Source: UBA2970 sp965221075
Lineage (GTDB): Bacteria; Verrucomicrobiota; Verrucomicrobiia; Limisphaerales; AAA164-E04
DNA: 64,000 bases
Reading direction: 5' to 3'
Assembly: GCA_965221075.1 (NCBI GenBank)
Contig: OZ244865.1
Span: forward strand, 868,001 to 932,000
The notes beneath the pieces are model-generated. The model was not told where the DNA came from, did not search any database, and saw nothing but the letters and a program-made list of their open reading frames with translations. The position numbers were made by a program, and so were the translations under genes. Shown here in pieces: positions 10,312 to 19,496 of this stretch. How positions within the stretch are numbered: position 1 is the first letter of the stretch; every line of letters starts with the position of its first letter.

Positions 10312-11346
10312 CTACCGGAAGGAGCGGGGCCGGTGCTCCCGGGCCAGCTCCAGGCACTGGTCCATGGGAAGGACCCCCTCGGTGCAGGTGGGGTGTCCCA
10401 GGGAGGCGGCGGCGGCGCACACCCCCGCCAGCAGGGCCTGCTGGATGCTCCAGCCCTCCATCAGCCCGTAGAGGGTTCCGGCCAGGAAGGCGTCCCCGGC
10501 CCCGGCGCTGCCCCGGATGCTCTCGCTGGGCAGCCTGAGCGAGCCCTGCCAGTAGTCGCTGCCCTCCTTGGTGCGGGCGAAGGCGCCCTCGGCGAAGTGG
10601 ATCACCACCATCCTCCCGATTCCGTACTCCAGCAGCTTGCCCGCCGCGTGGCGCAGCGCCACCCGGTCCAGCCGGCCCTCCGGATCGCGGATGGCGAAGC
10701 CGGTGGTCCGTCCCGCCTCGATCTCGTTGAGGAAGCAGTAGTCGGTGTGCTTCAGGGCCGGAGGGATGATCTCGGCGAAGCGGTCGCTGTCCTCGCTGAC
10801 CGCGTCGATGGAGGTGGTCAGGCCGGCCTCCTGGGCCCGGGCCAGCAGGGCGGCCGCCCCGGTGCCCTGGGCGGCGCCGGCCTGGTCGAGGGCGTCGAGC
10901 AGGAGCAGGTAGCCCAGGTGGAAGTGGCGGGCGGTGGACTTCCCGAAGTCCAGCTCCTGGCCGGTCCACTCGGCGTTGGCCCCCCGGAAGTGGAAGAAGG
11001 TGCGCCTGCCTCCCTCGGCCTCGGTCATCACGTCGGTGTAGGAGGTGGAGGAGCCGGGCGCCGCCTGCAGCTGCCTGACCTGGATGCGGTGCCGGCGGCA
11101 GTGCCTGAGGATCTCCTTGCCCAGCTCGTCGGAGCCGACCCTTCCGGCCGCGCTCAGGGGGAAGGGGGCTCCCAGGCGGGCCAGGCCGACCAGCAGGTTG
11201 TAGGGGGAGCCCCCCGTGCCCCGGGACTCGCCCTCGATGTTGGCCAGCGTCTCCCTCTCGGGGAAGACGTCGATCATCTTCACCCGGTCCACGATCCAGT
11301 TTCCGCCGGCCAGCACGCCCTTGCGCGTGCGCTTCCTCTCCTTCAT
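10312..11346 (-). CDS. PfkB-family carbohydrate kinase
   Basis: A 344-residue ribokinase-like kinase: N-terminal GGNWIVDRVK, the GTGGSPYNLLVGLARLGAP substrate-binding segment, GRVGSDELG, and the C-terminal SIRGSAGAGDAFLAGTLYG motif with the catalytic Asp and anion hole. The sugar or nucleoside substrate cannot be told from sequence. It lies 5 bp after the phosphodiesterase-like gene and should be co-transcribed with it and the dehydroquinate-synthase-like gene. The start at 11346 (MKERKRTRKG) gives the usual family length. Confidence 0.88.
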   Translation of the reverse strand: MKERKRTRKGVLAGGNWIVDRVKMIDVFPERETLANIEGESRGTGGSPYNLLVGLARLGAPFPLSAAGRVGSDELGKEILRHCRRHRIQVRQLQAAPGSSTSYTDVMTEAEGGRRTFFHFRGANAEWTGQELDFGKSTARHFHLGYLLLLDALDQAGAAQGTGAAALLARAQEAGLTTSIDAVSEDSDRFAEIIPPALKHTDYCFLNEIEAGRTTGFAIRDPEGRLDRVALRHAAGKLLEYGIGRMVVIHFAEGAFARTKEGSDYWQGSLRLPSESIRGSAGAGDAFLAGTLYGLMEGWSIQQALLAGVCAAAASLGHPTCTEGVLPMDQCLELAREHRPRSFR

Positions 11347-11351
11347 AGGCT

Positions 11352-12755
11352 TCAGTGGGTGGGATCCTCCTCCAGGACCAGGCGCTCGACGGCGCCGGAG
11401 ACCTCGGTCGAGTCCAGGACCGGGCCTCCTCCTCCGGGACCGATCCACACCGGCCAGTCGAGGGGATCCTCCGGGCAGCGGCCGTGCGATCCTCCGACCA
11501 GCGAGGCGTCCAGGGGGACGACGTCCATCAGCATGCGGAATCCCAGCCGCTTCTGGACCAGCCGCCGCAGGATGCGCAGGCGGGGCAGGCGCAGGGCGGG
11601 ATCCAGGAACAGCTCGGCCGGATCGTAGCCGGGCTTGCGGTGGATGTCGACGCAGCGGGCGAAGTCCGGGGCCCGCCGGTCGTCGAGCCAGTAGTAGTAG
11701 GTGAACCACGAGCCGGGCCGGGCCACGGCCACCAGGTCCCCGCAGCGCCGGTGGGCGATGCCGGCCTCCTCCTGCCCGTCCGCGTCCAGCACCCGCTCCA
11801 CCCCCTCCAGGCCCTCCACCTCGCCGCGCACCCGGCCGAGCAGCCCGGGATCCCGGACGTAGATGTGGCACACCTGGTGGTCGGAGACCCCGAAGGCGCG
11901 GCTCTGCCCGCAGTCCAGCAGCTCCCGGCCCAGCTCCTCCCGCACCGCGATCCAGCCCTTCCGGCGCAGGTGGCGGTTGATGTGGACCGGGCGGTCCACC
12001 GGGACGATCCCGTACTCCGAGATCAGGACCGGGGCCACCTCCCGGGACTCGAGGAAGTCCACCAGGTCCCCCACGATGCGGTCGATGCGGCGCAGGTCGT
12101 CGGCGATGCGGGGGTCGCCGGGGCCCAGGCGCTGCAGGTTGTAGTCCAGGTGGGGCAGGTAGATCAGGCTCAGGCCGGGCCGGCGCTCCTCCTCCACCCT
12201 CCGTGCCGCCCGGGCGATCCACTCCGAGACCTCCTCGGGAGCCCCCTGGGAGGTGCTCCGTCCCGCGGCCGGGCCCCAGAAGGCGGGGAAGGGGAATTCG
12301 CCCAGATCCCGCTTCAGGGAGGCGCCCAGGTCCCCGGGGTGGCTGTAGATGTCGAAAACCTTGCGGCCGTCGGCGGGATACATCGGGCGCGGGGTCACCG
12401 ACCAGTCGGCGCTGGAGTACATGTTGTACCACCAGAACAGCTTGGCGCAGGTGAGGCCGGGCTCCCTCCGGCGCAGCCGCTCCCAGATCTTCGGAGCCTC
12501 CACCAGGCTGTCGGGCTGCTTCCAGAAGTGGACCTCGGAGAGGCGGCGGTGGTACCAGCCGTTGGCCACGATGCCGTGCCGGGCGGGGGGCAGGCCGGTC
12601 AGGTAGTTGCTCTGGGCGGTGCAGGTGAGGGCCGGGAAGGCGGGGCGGATCCGGCGCAGGGACCGGCCCCGGCGCCAGGCCTCGATCCGGGGGGTGTCGC
12701 CGCCCAGCAGCCTCTGGCACAGCCCGACCACGTTCACCAGGGCCACGCGTCTCAT
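11352..12755 (-). CDS. Alkaline phosphatase/nucleotide pyrophosphatase-family protein, ebo-cluster type
   Basis: A 467-residue member of the type I phosphodiesterase/alkaline phosphatase superfamily. Recognisable pieces are NVVGLCQRLLGGDTP at the start, FPALTCTAQSNYLTGLPPAR with HGIVANGWYHRR, PHLDYNLQRLGP, and LISEYGIVPVDRPVHINR. These fit the subgroup encoded in ebo clusters. In them the first metal-binding Asp is replaced (NVVG) and the usual SDHG is SEYG, so ordinary phosphatase chemistry is doubtful. It overlaps the dehydroquinate-synthase-like gene by 4 bp, suggesting a shared pathway. Activity untested. Confidence 0.82.
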   Translation of the reverse strand: MRRVALVNVVGLCQRLLGGDTPRIEAWRRGRSLRRIRPAFPALTCTAQSNYLTGLPPARHGIVANGWYHRRLSEVHFWKQPDSLVEAPKIWERLRRREPGLTCAKLFWWYNMYSSADWSVTPRPMYPADGRKVFDIYSHPGDLGASLKRDLGEFPFPAFWGPAAGRSTSQGAPEEVSEWIARAARRVEEERRPGLSLIYLPHLDYNLQRLGPGDPRIADDLRRIDRIVGDLVDFLESREVAPVLISEYGIVPVDRPVHINRHLRRKGWIAVREELGRELLDCGQSRAFGVSDHQVCHIYVRDPGLLGRVRGEVEGLEGVERVLDADGQEEAGIAHRRCGDLVAVARPGSWFTYYYWLDDRRAPDFARCVDIHRKPGYDPAELFLDPALRLPRLRILRRLVQKRLGFRMLMDVVPLDASLVGGSHGRCPEDPLDWPVWIGPGGGGPVLDSTEVSGAVERLVLEEDPTH

Positions 12756-13960
12756 GGGGCGCCGGCCGGCTGGGCCCCCGCCAGGGGCCGGGCGAGGCTG
12801 CCGAGGCGGCCGATCGCCTCGGCGACTAGGGAGGGATCCATGGCGTGGACCTCGACGCTCCGCCCCAGGTCCTCCAGCAGGGTGACGGTCAGCTCCCCTC
12901 CCAGGTGCTCTCGGAACTCCTCCAGGCCCTCCAGCAGAAGGAGGCGCCCACGGGGATCCTCCCGGCGCATCTCGGGGAAGTGGACCGGCAGGCCCAGGGA
13001 CTGCAGCAGCCGCAGCGCCCGCTCGGCCTTTCCGGGCGCCAGCAGCCCGGCCAGGCCCGAGTAGACGGTGTCGAGGGCGACGCCTGCGGCCACCGCCTCG
13101 CCGTGGCGGATCCTGTAGTCCGAGAGCTGCTCCAGCTTGTGGGCCGCCCAGTGCCCGAAGTCCAGGGGACGGGCCGATCCGGTCTCGAAGGGGTCGCCCG
13201 AGGTGGCGATGTGATCCACATGGATGCGGGCGCACTCCTCCACCATCCACTCCACAGCCGGCGCCTCCAGGGCGTCCAGCTCGGGAGCCCTCTCCTCCAG
13301 GGCCTCGAAGAAGGGGCGGCTGCGGATCAGGGCCACCTTGACCGCCTCGGAGAAGCCCGCCCGCTTCTCGCGCTCCGGCAGGGTCTCCAGGAAGCCGAAG
13401 TCGTCGATCACCGCGTGGGGCGGGGCGAAGGTCCCGACGAAGTTCTTCTTCCCGAAGGCGTTGACGCCGTTCTTGATCCCCACCCCGGAGTCGTTCTGGC
13501 CGAGGGTGGTGGTCGGCAGGCGGACCAGCCTGACCCCGCGGTGGGCGGTGGCGGCGGCCAGCCCAACCATGTCGAGGAAGGCTCCCCCTCCCACCGCCAG
13601 CACGTAGGACTGGCGGTCGATGCGGCTCCGGTCGAGCAGGGCCTGGACCCGGAGGACCTGCCCGGGATCGTTCTTGGCCGCCTCCCCGCCCTCGATCCCC
13701 TGAGGGGGGGCCGCAAGCTCCAGCCTCCCGGAATGCCTCCCGAACCACTCGGCCACCTGCCCGGCCAGGCCGGGCCGGGAGCGGAGCACCCCCCTGTCGA
13801 TCAGGACCACCGCCCGGACCGGCCGTCCGGGCTCCTCTCCGGCGAGCACCCGCAGGAGCAGCGGATTCTCCAGAGAGAAGACTTCGCGGGTGAAGAAAAC
13901 GCGGTGGCGGAACTCCACCCTTATCGTTCTCTCGATCGGATCCACTCCGGGGCCCACCAT
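12752..13960 (-). CDS. 3-dehydroquinate synthase-like protein, EboD type
   Basis: A 402-residue sugar-phosphate-cyclase fold protein: NAD-binding YVLAVGGGAFLDMVGLAAATAHRGV, LVRLPTTTLGQNDSGVGIKNGVNAFGKKN, and the metal ligands in FSEAVKVALI, LDFGHWAAHKLE and RHGEAVAAG. The first 60 residues (RHRVFFTREVFSLENPLL) are those of the ebo-cluster branch rather than shikimate-pathway AroB. In that cluster the protein is thought to act in secondary metabolism or precursor handling, so I do not name it aroB. First gene of a three-gene minus-strand unit; the ATG at 13960 gives the best length. Confidence 0.83.
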   Translation of the reverse strand: MVGPGVDPIERTIRVEFRHRVFFTREVFSLENPLLLRVLAGEEPGRPVRAVVLIDRGVLRSRPGLAGQVAEWFGRHSGRLELAAPPQGIEGGEAAKNDPGQVLRVQALLDRSRIDRQSYVLAVGGGAFLDMVGLAAATAHRGVRLVRLPTTTLGQNDSGVGIKNGVNAFGKKNFVGTFAPPHAVIDDFGFLETLPEREKRAGFSEAVKVALIRSRPFFEALEERAPELDALEAPAVEWMVEECARIHVDHIATSGDPFETGSARPLDFGHWAAHKLEQLSDYRIRHGEAVAAGVALDTVYSGLAGLLAPGKAERALRLLQSLGLPVHFPEMRREDPRGRLLLLEGLEEFREHLGGELTVTLLEDLGRSVEVHAMDPSLVAEAIGRLGSLARPLAGAQPAGAP

Positions 13961-14053
13961 GCCAGCACGGGGCCGGTTGATCGAGAGCGCAGGGGGCGGC
14001 GGCCCCTTTGAACGTGACTTCGGCGGGGCGCCGCGGCCACCATCGCCGGGCGG

Positions 14054-15490
14054 ATGCCGAACCGGGAGGAAAGGGTGCGACAGACCTCGAGGAGCGGCCG
14101 GTTCCGGCAGCCGGCCGACCCCCGGGCGGTCTCCTTCACCGAGTCGGTCTCCTTCGACAGGCGGCTCTGGAGGCAGGACATCGTGGGATCGATGGCCCAC
14201 GCCCGCATGCTGGCCCGGACGGGCGTCCTCTCCGAAGGGGACCGGGACCGGATCCTGGAGGCCCTGCAGGACATCGGCGACGAGATCGAGCGCGGGGACT
14301 TCCACTGGGATCCCGCCCTGGAGGACGTCCACATGAACATCGAGGCGGCGCTGACCGACCGGGTTCCGGCCGGGGCCCGCCTCCACGCCGGCCGCTCCCG
14401 CAACGACCAGGTGGCCCTGGATGTGCGCATGTGGCTGCGGGAGGCCACCCTCGACACCCTGCGGGCGCTCTCGGGCCTGCAGCGCTCCCTGGTGGGGCTG
14501 GCCCGGCGCTCGGGCCGGATCGCGATCCCGGGCTACACCCACCTGCAGCGGGCCCAGCCGGTGCCGGCGGCCCACCACCTGCTGGCCTACGCGGAGATGC
14601 TGGAGCGCGACAAGGGGCGCCTGCGCGACTCCTTCCCCCGGCTCAACGTCTGCCCCCTGGGAAGCGGGGCCCTGGCCGGCACCACCCTGCCCGCCGACCG
14701 GGAGGGGGTCGCCCTGGAGCTGGGCTTCGCCGACTCCGGAGGCGCTCCCAGGCTGAGCCGCAACTCCATGGACGCGGTGGCCGACCGGGACTTCGTGGTG
14801 GAGTTCCTCTCGGCGGCGGCCCTGATCTCGGTGCACCTCTCGCGCCTGTGCGAGGACCTGATCCTCTGGAGCAGCGCCGAGTTCGGCTTCCTCTCCCTCT
14901 CCGACGCCTACGCCACCGGATCCTCCCTGATGCCCCAGAAGAGGAACCCCGATCTGGCCGAGCTGGTGCGGGGCCGCTCGGCCCGGGTGATCGGGGACCT
15001 GGTGTCGCTGCTCGCCCTGCTCAAGGGGCTGCCCATGACCTACAACCGCGACCTGCAGGAGGACAAGCGGCCGCTCTTCGAGGCCGCCGACACCGTGCTG
15101 GCCAGCCTGGAGGCGGCAGCCGCCATGCTGGACAACGCCCGGATGGAGCCCGGGCCCTGCCGCCGGGCCGCGTCGGATCCCTCCCTCCTGGCCACCGACC
15201 TGGCCGACTGGCTGGTGGAGCAGGGGGTGCCCTTCCGGGAGTCGCACGGCATCGTGGGCCGGGTGGTGGCCCTGAGCGAGGAGCGGGGGATCGCCCTGGA
15301 CGCCCTGGCCCTGGAGGATCTCCGCCAGGTGGACGGCCGCTTCTCCGCCTCGGCCCTCTCGGTGTTCTCGCTGGAGAGGAGCCTGGAGCGGCGCTCCGCC
15401 CCCGGATCGCCCGGGTGGAAGGAGGTGGAGGGGCAGCTGGAGCAGTGGGAGAGGCGGCTCGAGGATGAAGCGGAGGCCGAGCCGGGATAG
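14054..15490 (+). CDS. argH: Argininosuccinate lyase
   Basis: Last step of arginine synthesis, splitting argininosuccinate to arginine and fumarate. The 478 residues include DVHMNIEAALTDR, HAGRSRNDQVALD, TSLxR-type loop IPGYTHLQRAQPVP and the signature GSSLMPQKRNP with the catalytic Ser. Length and motif order are normal. The gene ends 26 bp inside the following squalene-synthase-like gene, so the two are likely translated from one message. Confidence 0.96.
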   Translation: MPNREERVRQTSRSGRFRQPADPRAVSFTESVSFDRRLWRQDIVGSMAHARMLARTGVLSEGDRDRILEALQDIGDEIERGDFHWDPALEDVHMNIEAALTDRVPAGARLHAGRSRNDQVALDVRMWLREATLDTLRALSGLQRSLVGLARRSGRIAIPGYTHLQRAQPVPAAHHLLAYAEMLERDKGRLRDSFPRLNVCPLGSGALAGTTLPADREGVALELGFADSGGAPRLSRNSMDAVADRDFVVEFLSAAALISVHLSRLCEDLILWSSAEFGFLSLSDAYATGSSLMPQKRNPDLAELVRGRSARVIGDLVSLLALLKGLPMTYNRDLQEDKRPLFEAADTVLASLEAAAAMLDNARMEPGPCRRAASDPSLLATDLADWLVEQGVPFRESHGIVGRVVALSEERGIALDALALEDLRQVDGRFSASALSVFSLERSLERRSAPGSPGWKEVEGQLEQWERRLEDEAEAEPG

Positions 15491-16505
15491 CGAGGGGGAG
15501 GCCCTTCTCGCCGGTCTCCTGCCCCGGGTCTCCCGGTCCTTCCACCTGACCCTGCGGGCGCTGCCCCGGGCCGTGCGCCGCCCCGTCAGCGTCGCCTACC
15601 TGCTGGCGCGCACCTCCGACACCATCGCCGACACCCGGCTGGTCGATCCCGGCGCCCGGCGCCGGGTGCTGGAGGACTTCGGCCGCAGGGTGGCCGGAGA
15701 GGGGCCGGCGGGGGACGGGGATCTGCGGCCCTTCCTGGAGGGGCGGGAGGAGAGCGCCGAACGGAGCCTCCTGGAGCGGGCCCCGGCGAGCCTGCGCCTC
15801 CTGGAGGCCCTGGAGGAGCCTTCGCGCCAGATGGTCCGCCAGGTCCTGGCCACCATCCTCGGCGGGCAGATGCTCGACCTGGAGCGGTTCGGGCGGGCCG
15901 GGGAGGGCAGGGCGGCGTTCCTGGAGACCGAGGCCGAGCTGGAGGACTACACCTACCGGGTGGCGGGCTGCGTGGGGGAGTTCTGGACCCGGATATGCTA
16001 CCACCGGCTGCTCTCCCCTCCGGCCCGGCCGCCCGCGGCGCTGCTGCGCCAGGGGGCCTCCCTGGGCCAGGGGCTGCAGATGATCAACATCCTGAGGGAC
16101 GCGGCCCAGGACCGGCTGGAGGGCCGCTGCTACCTGCCCCGGGAGGCCTTCGGCCGCCTGGGCGTTCCCGAAAGCGCCTGGAGCTCCGGTGCGGGGGAGC
16201 GGCTCCGCCCCCTGATCGAGCGCTACCGGCGCCGGACCCGCAGCCTCCTGGACGAGGGGATCGGGTACCTGGAGGCGCTGCCCCGGCGCTGGATGCGGGT
16301 GCATCTGGCCTGCGCCTGGCCCATCCTGATCGGCCGCCGGACCCTGGACCTGCTCCCGGTGGAGGCTCCCCTGGATCCCCGGCGTCGGGCCCGGGTGCCC
16401 CGGCGCCAGGTCCGCTGGATACTGGCCGCCAGCCTGGCGGCCTGGCCCTTCGCCCCGCTCTGGAGGCGCCTGCTCGAAGGCGCCGGGGAGCGCTCCCCGG
16501 CCTGA
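15465..16505 (+). CDS. Squalene/phytoene synthase family protein, probable squalene synthase
   Basis: Head-to-head condensation of two prenyl diphosphates in isoprenoid synthesis. The 346-residue protein has the first Asp-rich motif DTIADT (in LLARTSDTIAD, about residues 46-56) and the second, DAAQDRLEGRCYLP, where the Mg-diphosphate binds. It also contains GQMLDLERF and YTYRVAGCVGEFW, typical of bacterial squalene synthases. No desaturase or cyclase is adjacent, so the choice of squalene over phytoene rests on family resemblance. It overlaps argH and precedes lysA by 8 bp. Confidence 0.85.
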   Translation: MKRRPSRDSEGEALLAGLLPRVSRSFHLTLRALPRAVRRPVSVAYLLARTSDTIADTRLVDPGARRRVLEDFGRRVAGEGPAGDGDLRPFLEGREESAERSLLERAPASLRLLEALEEPSRQMVRQVLATILGGQMLDLERFGRAGEGRAAFLETEAELEDYTYRVAGCVGEFWTRICYHRLLSPPARPPAALLRQGASLGQGLQMINILRDAAQDRLEGRCYLPREAFGRLGVPESAWSSGAGERLRPLIERYRRRTRSLLDEGIGYLEALPRRWMRVHLACAWPILIGRRTLDLLPVEAPLDPRRRARVPRRQVRWILAASLAAWPFAPLWRRLLEGAGERSPA

Positions 16506-16513
16506 ATTCCGCC

Positions 16514-17845
16514 ATGCATCGTTTCCGCTATCGCCAAGGGGAGCTGGTCTGCGAGGAGGTCCCGATGAGGGAGCTGGCCCGGGAGCACGGAACCCCGTCC
16601 TACGTCTACTCCCGCGCCACCCTGGAGGATCACTTCCTGCGGCTGGAGGAGGCCCTCTCGGAGCTGGACTGCACCATCTGCTACGCGGTCAAGGCCAACT
16701 CCAACCTGACCATCCTCCACTGCCTGGCGAATCTGGGCGCGGGCTTCGACGTGGTCAGCCGGGGCGAGATCGAGAGGGTGCTCGCGGCCGGGGGCCGCCC
16801 CGGGGAGTGCCTGTTCGCCGGGGTGGGCAAGACGGAGGAGGAGCTGGACCGGGCCCTGGAGCTGGGGATCGGGGCCTTCAACGTGGAGAGTCCGGCCGAG
16901 CTGGACCGGCTGGACGCCCTGGCCCGGAACCGGGGGCTCCAGGCTCCGGTCTCGATCCGGGTCAATCCCGACGTGGACGCCGGCACCCACGAGAAGATCA
17001 CCACCGGGACCTACCGGAACAAGTTCGGGATCCCGATGGAGCAGGTCCCCGGGCTCTACCGGCGGGCGGCGGGCCTCTCCGGGATCCGCCTCGAGGGGGT
17101 CCACATGCACATCGGCTCCCAGCTCACCTCGGCGGAGCCCTTCGGCGCCGCGGTCCGCAAGATGCTGCCCCTGGTGAGGGAGCTGAAGGACCGCCACGGC
17201 ATCGGCTTCTTCAGCATCGGGGGGGGGCTGGGCATCGTCTACCGTCCGGCCCTGGCCAGCGGGGACCGCTCCTGGTGGGAGGGGGAGGAGGCGGCCAGGA
17301 TCCTCACCCCCCGGTCCTACGCCCGGGAGCTGGTCCCCCTGCTGGCCCCGCTGGGCCTCCGGATCCTGGTCGAGCCGGGCCGCTTCATCGTGGGCAACGC
17401 CGGGGCGCTGCTCTGCCGGGTGGAGTACGTCAAGCAGGTGGGATCCCGGTCCTTCGTGATCGTGGACGCGGCGATGAACGACCTGCTGCGCCCCTCCCTC
17501 TACGGGGCCCACCACGACATCGTCCCCCTCTCGGAGCCCGGCCCCCGGAGGGAGCCCACCGACGTGGTCGGGCCGATCTGCGAGTCCGGGGACTACCTGT
17601 GCCGCGACCGCATGCTGCCGCCGGCCGCCCAGGGGGACCTGCTGGCGGTCCTGAGCAGCGGGGCCTACGCCTTCGCCATGGCCTCCAACTACAACTCCCG
17701 GCCCCGCCCGGCGGAGATCCTGGTGGAGGGGGCCGGGGCGAGGGCGATCCGGCGCCGGGAGACGCTGGAGGATCTCTGGCGGCACGAGGCGCTCCCGCCC
17801 CGCTCCGCCCGGCCTTCCCTTGAGCGGGGGCCGTCCGGGCCCTAG
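16514..17845 (+). CDS. lysA: Diaminopimelate decarboxylase
   Basis: PLP enzyme that converts meso-diaminopimelate to lysine. The 443 residues show the PLP lysine at 60 (CYAVKANSN), HMHIGSQL, the glycine-rich SIGGGLGI, LVEPGRFIVGNAG, and the second-subunit cysteine in GPICESGDYL. MHRFRYRQGELVCEEVP is a typical N-terminus. dapB, for an earlier step of the same pathway, lies elsewhere in the window at 43.5 kb. Co-oriented and closely spaced with argH and the synthase gene. Confidence 0.96.
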   Translation: MHRFRYRQGELVCEEVPMRELAREHGTPSYVYSRATLEDHFLRLEEALSELDCTICYAVKANSNLTILHCLANLGAGFDVVSRGEIERVLAAGGRPGECLFAGVGKTEEELDRALELGIGAFNVESPAELDRLDALARNRGLQAPVSIRVNPDVDAGTHEKITTGTYRNKFGIPMEQVPGLYRRAAGLSGIRLEGVHMHIGSQLTSAEPFGAAVRKMLPLVRELKDRHGIGFFSIGGGLGIVYRPALASGDRSWWEGEEAARILTPRSYARELVPLLAPLGLRILVEPGRFIVGNAGALLCRVEYVKQVGSRSFVIVDAAMNDLLRPSLYGAHHDIVPLSEPGPRREPTDVVGPICESGDYLCRDRMLPPAAQGDLLAVLSSGAYAFAMASNYNSRPRPAEILVEGAGARAIRRRETLEDLWRHEALPPRSARPSLERGPSGP

Positions 17846-17858
17846 GGTGGCTTCCGGG

Positions 17859-19391
17859 ATGGTGTCCACGCCGGCGACGGTCTATCTGGTGGGGGCGGGC
17901 CCGGGGGCTCCGGGCCTGCTGACCCTGAGGGGAAGGGAGGTCCTGGAGCGGGCCCAGGCGGTGGTGCACGACGCCCTGGTCCATCCCGCCCTGCTGCGCC
18001 TGGCGCCGGAGGGCGCCGAGCGGATCTACGTCGGCAAGCGCTCGGGGCGCCACCACGTGGCGCAGCCCGACCTCAACCGCCTGCTGGTCGATCGGGCCCG
18101 GAGGGGCCAGACCGTGGTGCGGCTCAAGGGGGGGGATCCCTTCGTGTTCGGCCGGGGAGGGGAGGAGGCCCAGGAGCTGGAGAGGGCCGGGATCCCCTTC
18201 GAGGTGGTTCCCGGGGTCAGCTCGGTGTCGGCCGCCGCGGCCTGCGCGGGCATCCCCCTCACCCACCGGGACCACTGCTCCAGCTACACGGTGGTCACCG
18301 GCCACGAGGATCCCGCCAAGCCCGGCTCGATGATCGACTGGGAGGCGCTGGCACGCATGCCGGGAACCAAGGTGATCCTGATGGGGATGGAGCGCCTGGA
18401 GGCGATCGCCGGCCGCCTGCGGCGGGGAGGGATGGATCCCGGCACGCCCGCCGCGGCGATCGAGTGGGGCACCACCGCCCGGCAGCGGGTGGCGGCCGGG
18501 ACCCTCGCCGACATCCCGCAGCGGGTGGCGCAGGCCGGCCTGGGGGCCCCCTCCCTGGTGGTCCTGGGCACGGTGGCGGCGCTGCGGGAGAGCCTCTGCT
18601 GGTTCGAGAGGAGGCCCCTCTTCGGCCGGCGCGTCGTGGTGACCCGGGCCCGCAGGCAGGCGGGCAGGCTGTCGGGGCGGCTGGAGGACCTGGGCGCCGA
18701 TGTCCTCGAGATCCCGGTGATCCGCACCGGGCCCCCCGACGATCCCGCCATCCTGGAGGAGGCGATCGGCTCGCTGGGGGAGTACGACTGGCTGGTCTTC
18801 ACCAGCCCCAACGGGGCGGACGCCTTCTTCGAGGCCTTCTCCAGGCAGCACGACGACATCCGGGCCCTGGGCCTGATGCGCATCGCCGCGGTGGGCCCGG
18901 CGACCGCCGGGCGGGTCCGGGCCCGGGGCCTGCGCGTCGACGCCATGCCCGAGAGGCACGTGGCCCCCGAGATCGCGCGGGCGGTCGAGAAGCTGGGCTC
19001 GGTGGAGAACCTCCGCTTCCTCATGCCCCGGGCCCAGCAGGCCGATCCCGAGCTCCCGGACCGGCTCCACGACCTGGGGGCCATAGTGGACGACGTGCCG
19101 GCCTACCGGACCGGGCCCGAGGAGGAGGAGGGGGAGGGGGAGCGGTTCCTCCAAGAGGGAGCCCACTGGGTCGCCTTCACCAGCGCCTCCACGGTGTCCG
19201 GCTTCGACCGGCGCTTCACGCTGGACGGGATCCGCCGGCGCTTTCCCGGGATCCGCTGGGCCTCGATCGGCCCCGAGACCAGCCGCCGCCTCCGCGACCT
19301 GGGGCAGGAGCCCGACCGGGAGGCCCGCAGGCACGACATCCCGGGCCTGGTCGAGGCGCTGGTGGAGGAATCCGGCCGGATTCCCTCCTGA
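17859..19391 (+). CDS. Fused uroporphyrinogen-III C-methyltransferase / uroporphyrinogen-III synthase (CobA-HemD)
   Basis: A bifunctional tetrapyrrole enzyme of 510 residues. Residues about 5-250 are the SAM-dependent methyltransferase (VYLVGAGPGAPGLLTLRG, VVRLKGGDPFVFGRGGEEA, PGVSSVSAAAACAGIPLTHR). Residues about 260-510 are the HemD domain (GRRVVVTRARRQAG, LVFTSPNGADAFFE, VAFTSASTVSGF). The first half leads to siroheme or cobalamin precursors and the second closes the uroporphyrinogen ring. A TTG at 17820 is in frame, but the ATG at 17859 aligns better with the family start. The fusion is known in several phyla. Confidence 0.94.
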   Translation: MVSTPATVYLVGAGPGAPGLLTLRGREVLERAQAVVHDALVHPALLRLAPEGAERIYVGKRSGRHHVAQPDLNRLLVDRARRGQTVVRLKGGDPFVFGRGGEEAQELERAGIPFEVVPGVSSVSAAAACAGIPLTHRDHCSSYTVVTGHEDPAKPGSMIDWEALARMPGTKVILMGMERLEAIAGRLRRGGMDPGTPAAAIEWGTTARQRVAAGTLADIPQRVAQAGLGAPSLVVLGTVAALRESLCWFERRPLFGRRVVVTRARRQAGRLSGRLEDLGADVLEIPVIRTGPPDDPAILEEAIGSLGEYDWLVFTSPNGADAFFEAFSRQHDDIRALGLMRIAAVGPATAGRVRARGLRVDAMPERHVAPEIARAVEKLGSVENLRFLMPRAQQADPELPDRLHDLGAIVDDVPAYRTGPEEEEGEGERFLQEGAHWVAFTSASTVSGFDRRFTLDGIRRRFPGIRWASIGPETSRRLRDLGQEPDREARRHDIPGLVEALVEESGRIPS

Positions 19392-19425
19392 GGATCGGCC
19401 CGCTCCGGACGTTGTGCCTGCGGGC

Positions 19426-19453
19426 TTGCCTCGGGGGGGGCTTCCGATAGATT
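19426..19453 (+). promoter_or_regulatory. Candidate sigma-70-type promoter before the isoamylase-set gene
   Basis: TTGCCT (19426-19431), a 16-bp spacer rich in G, and TAGATT (19448-19453) lie in the 105-bp gap before the ATG at 19497. The -10 keeps T, A, A and T of the consensus. This predicts a leader of about 35 nt. Confidence 0.35.
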
Positions 19454-19496
19454 CCCCGCTCCCCCGGAAAGGGGCGCAGTAGCACACCTCGAACCG

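Noticed and set aside
12752..13960. Naming this gene aroB
   Set aside because: The N-terminus and the neighbouring phosphodiesterase fit the ebo-cluster branch, so a shikimate role is not supported.
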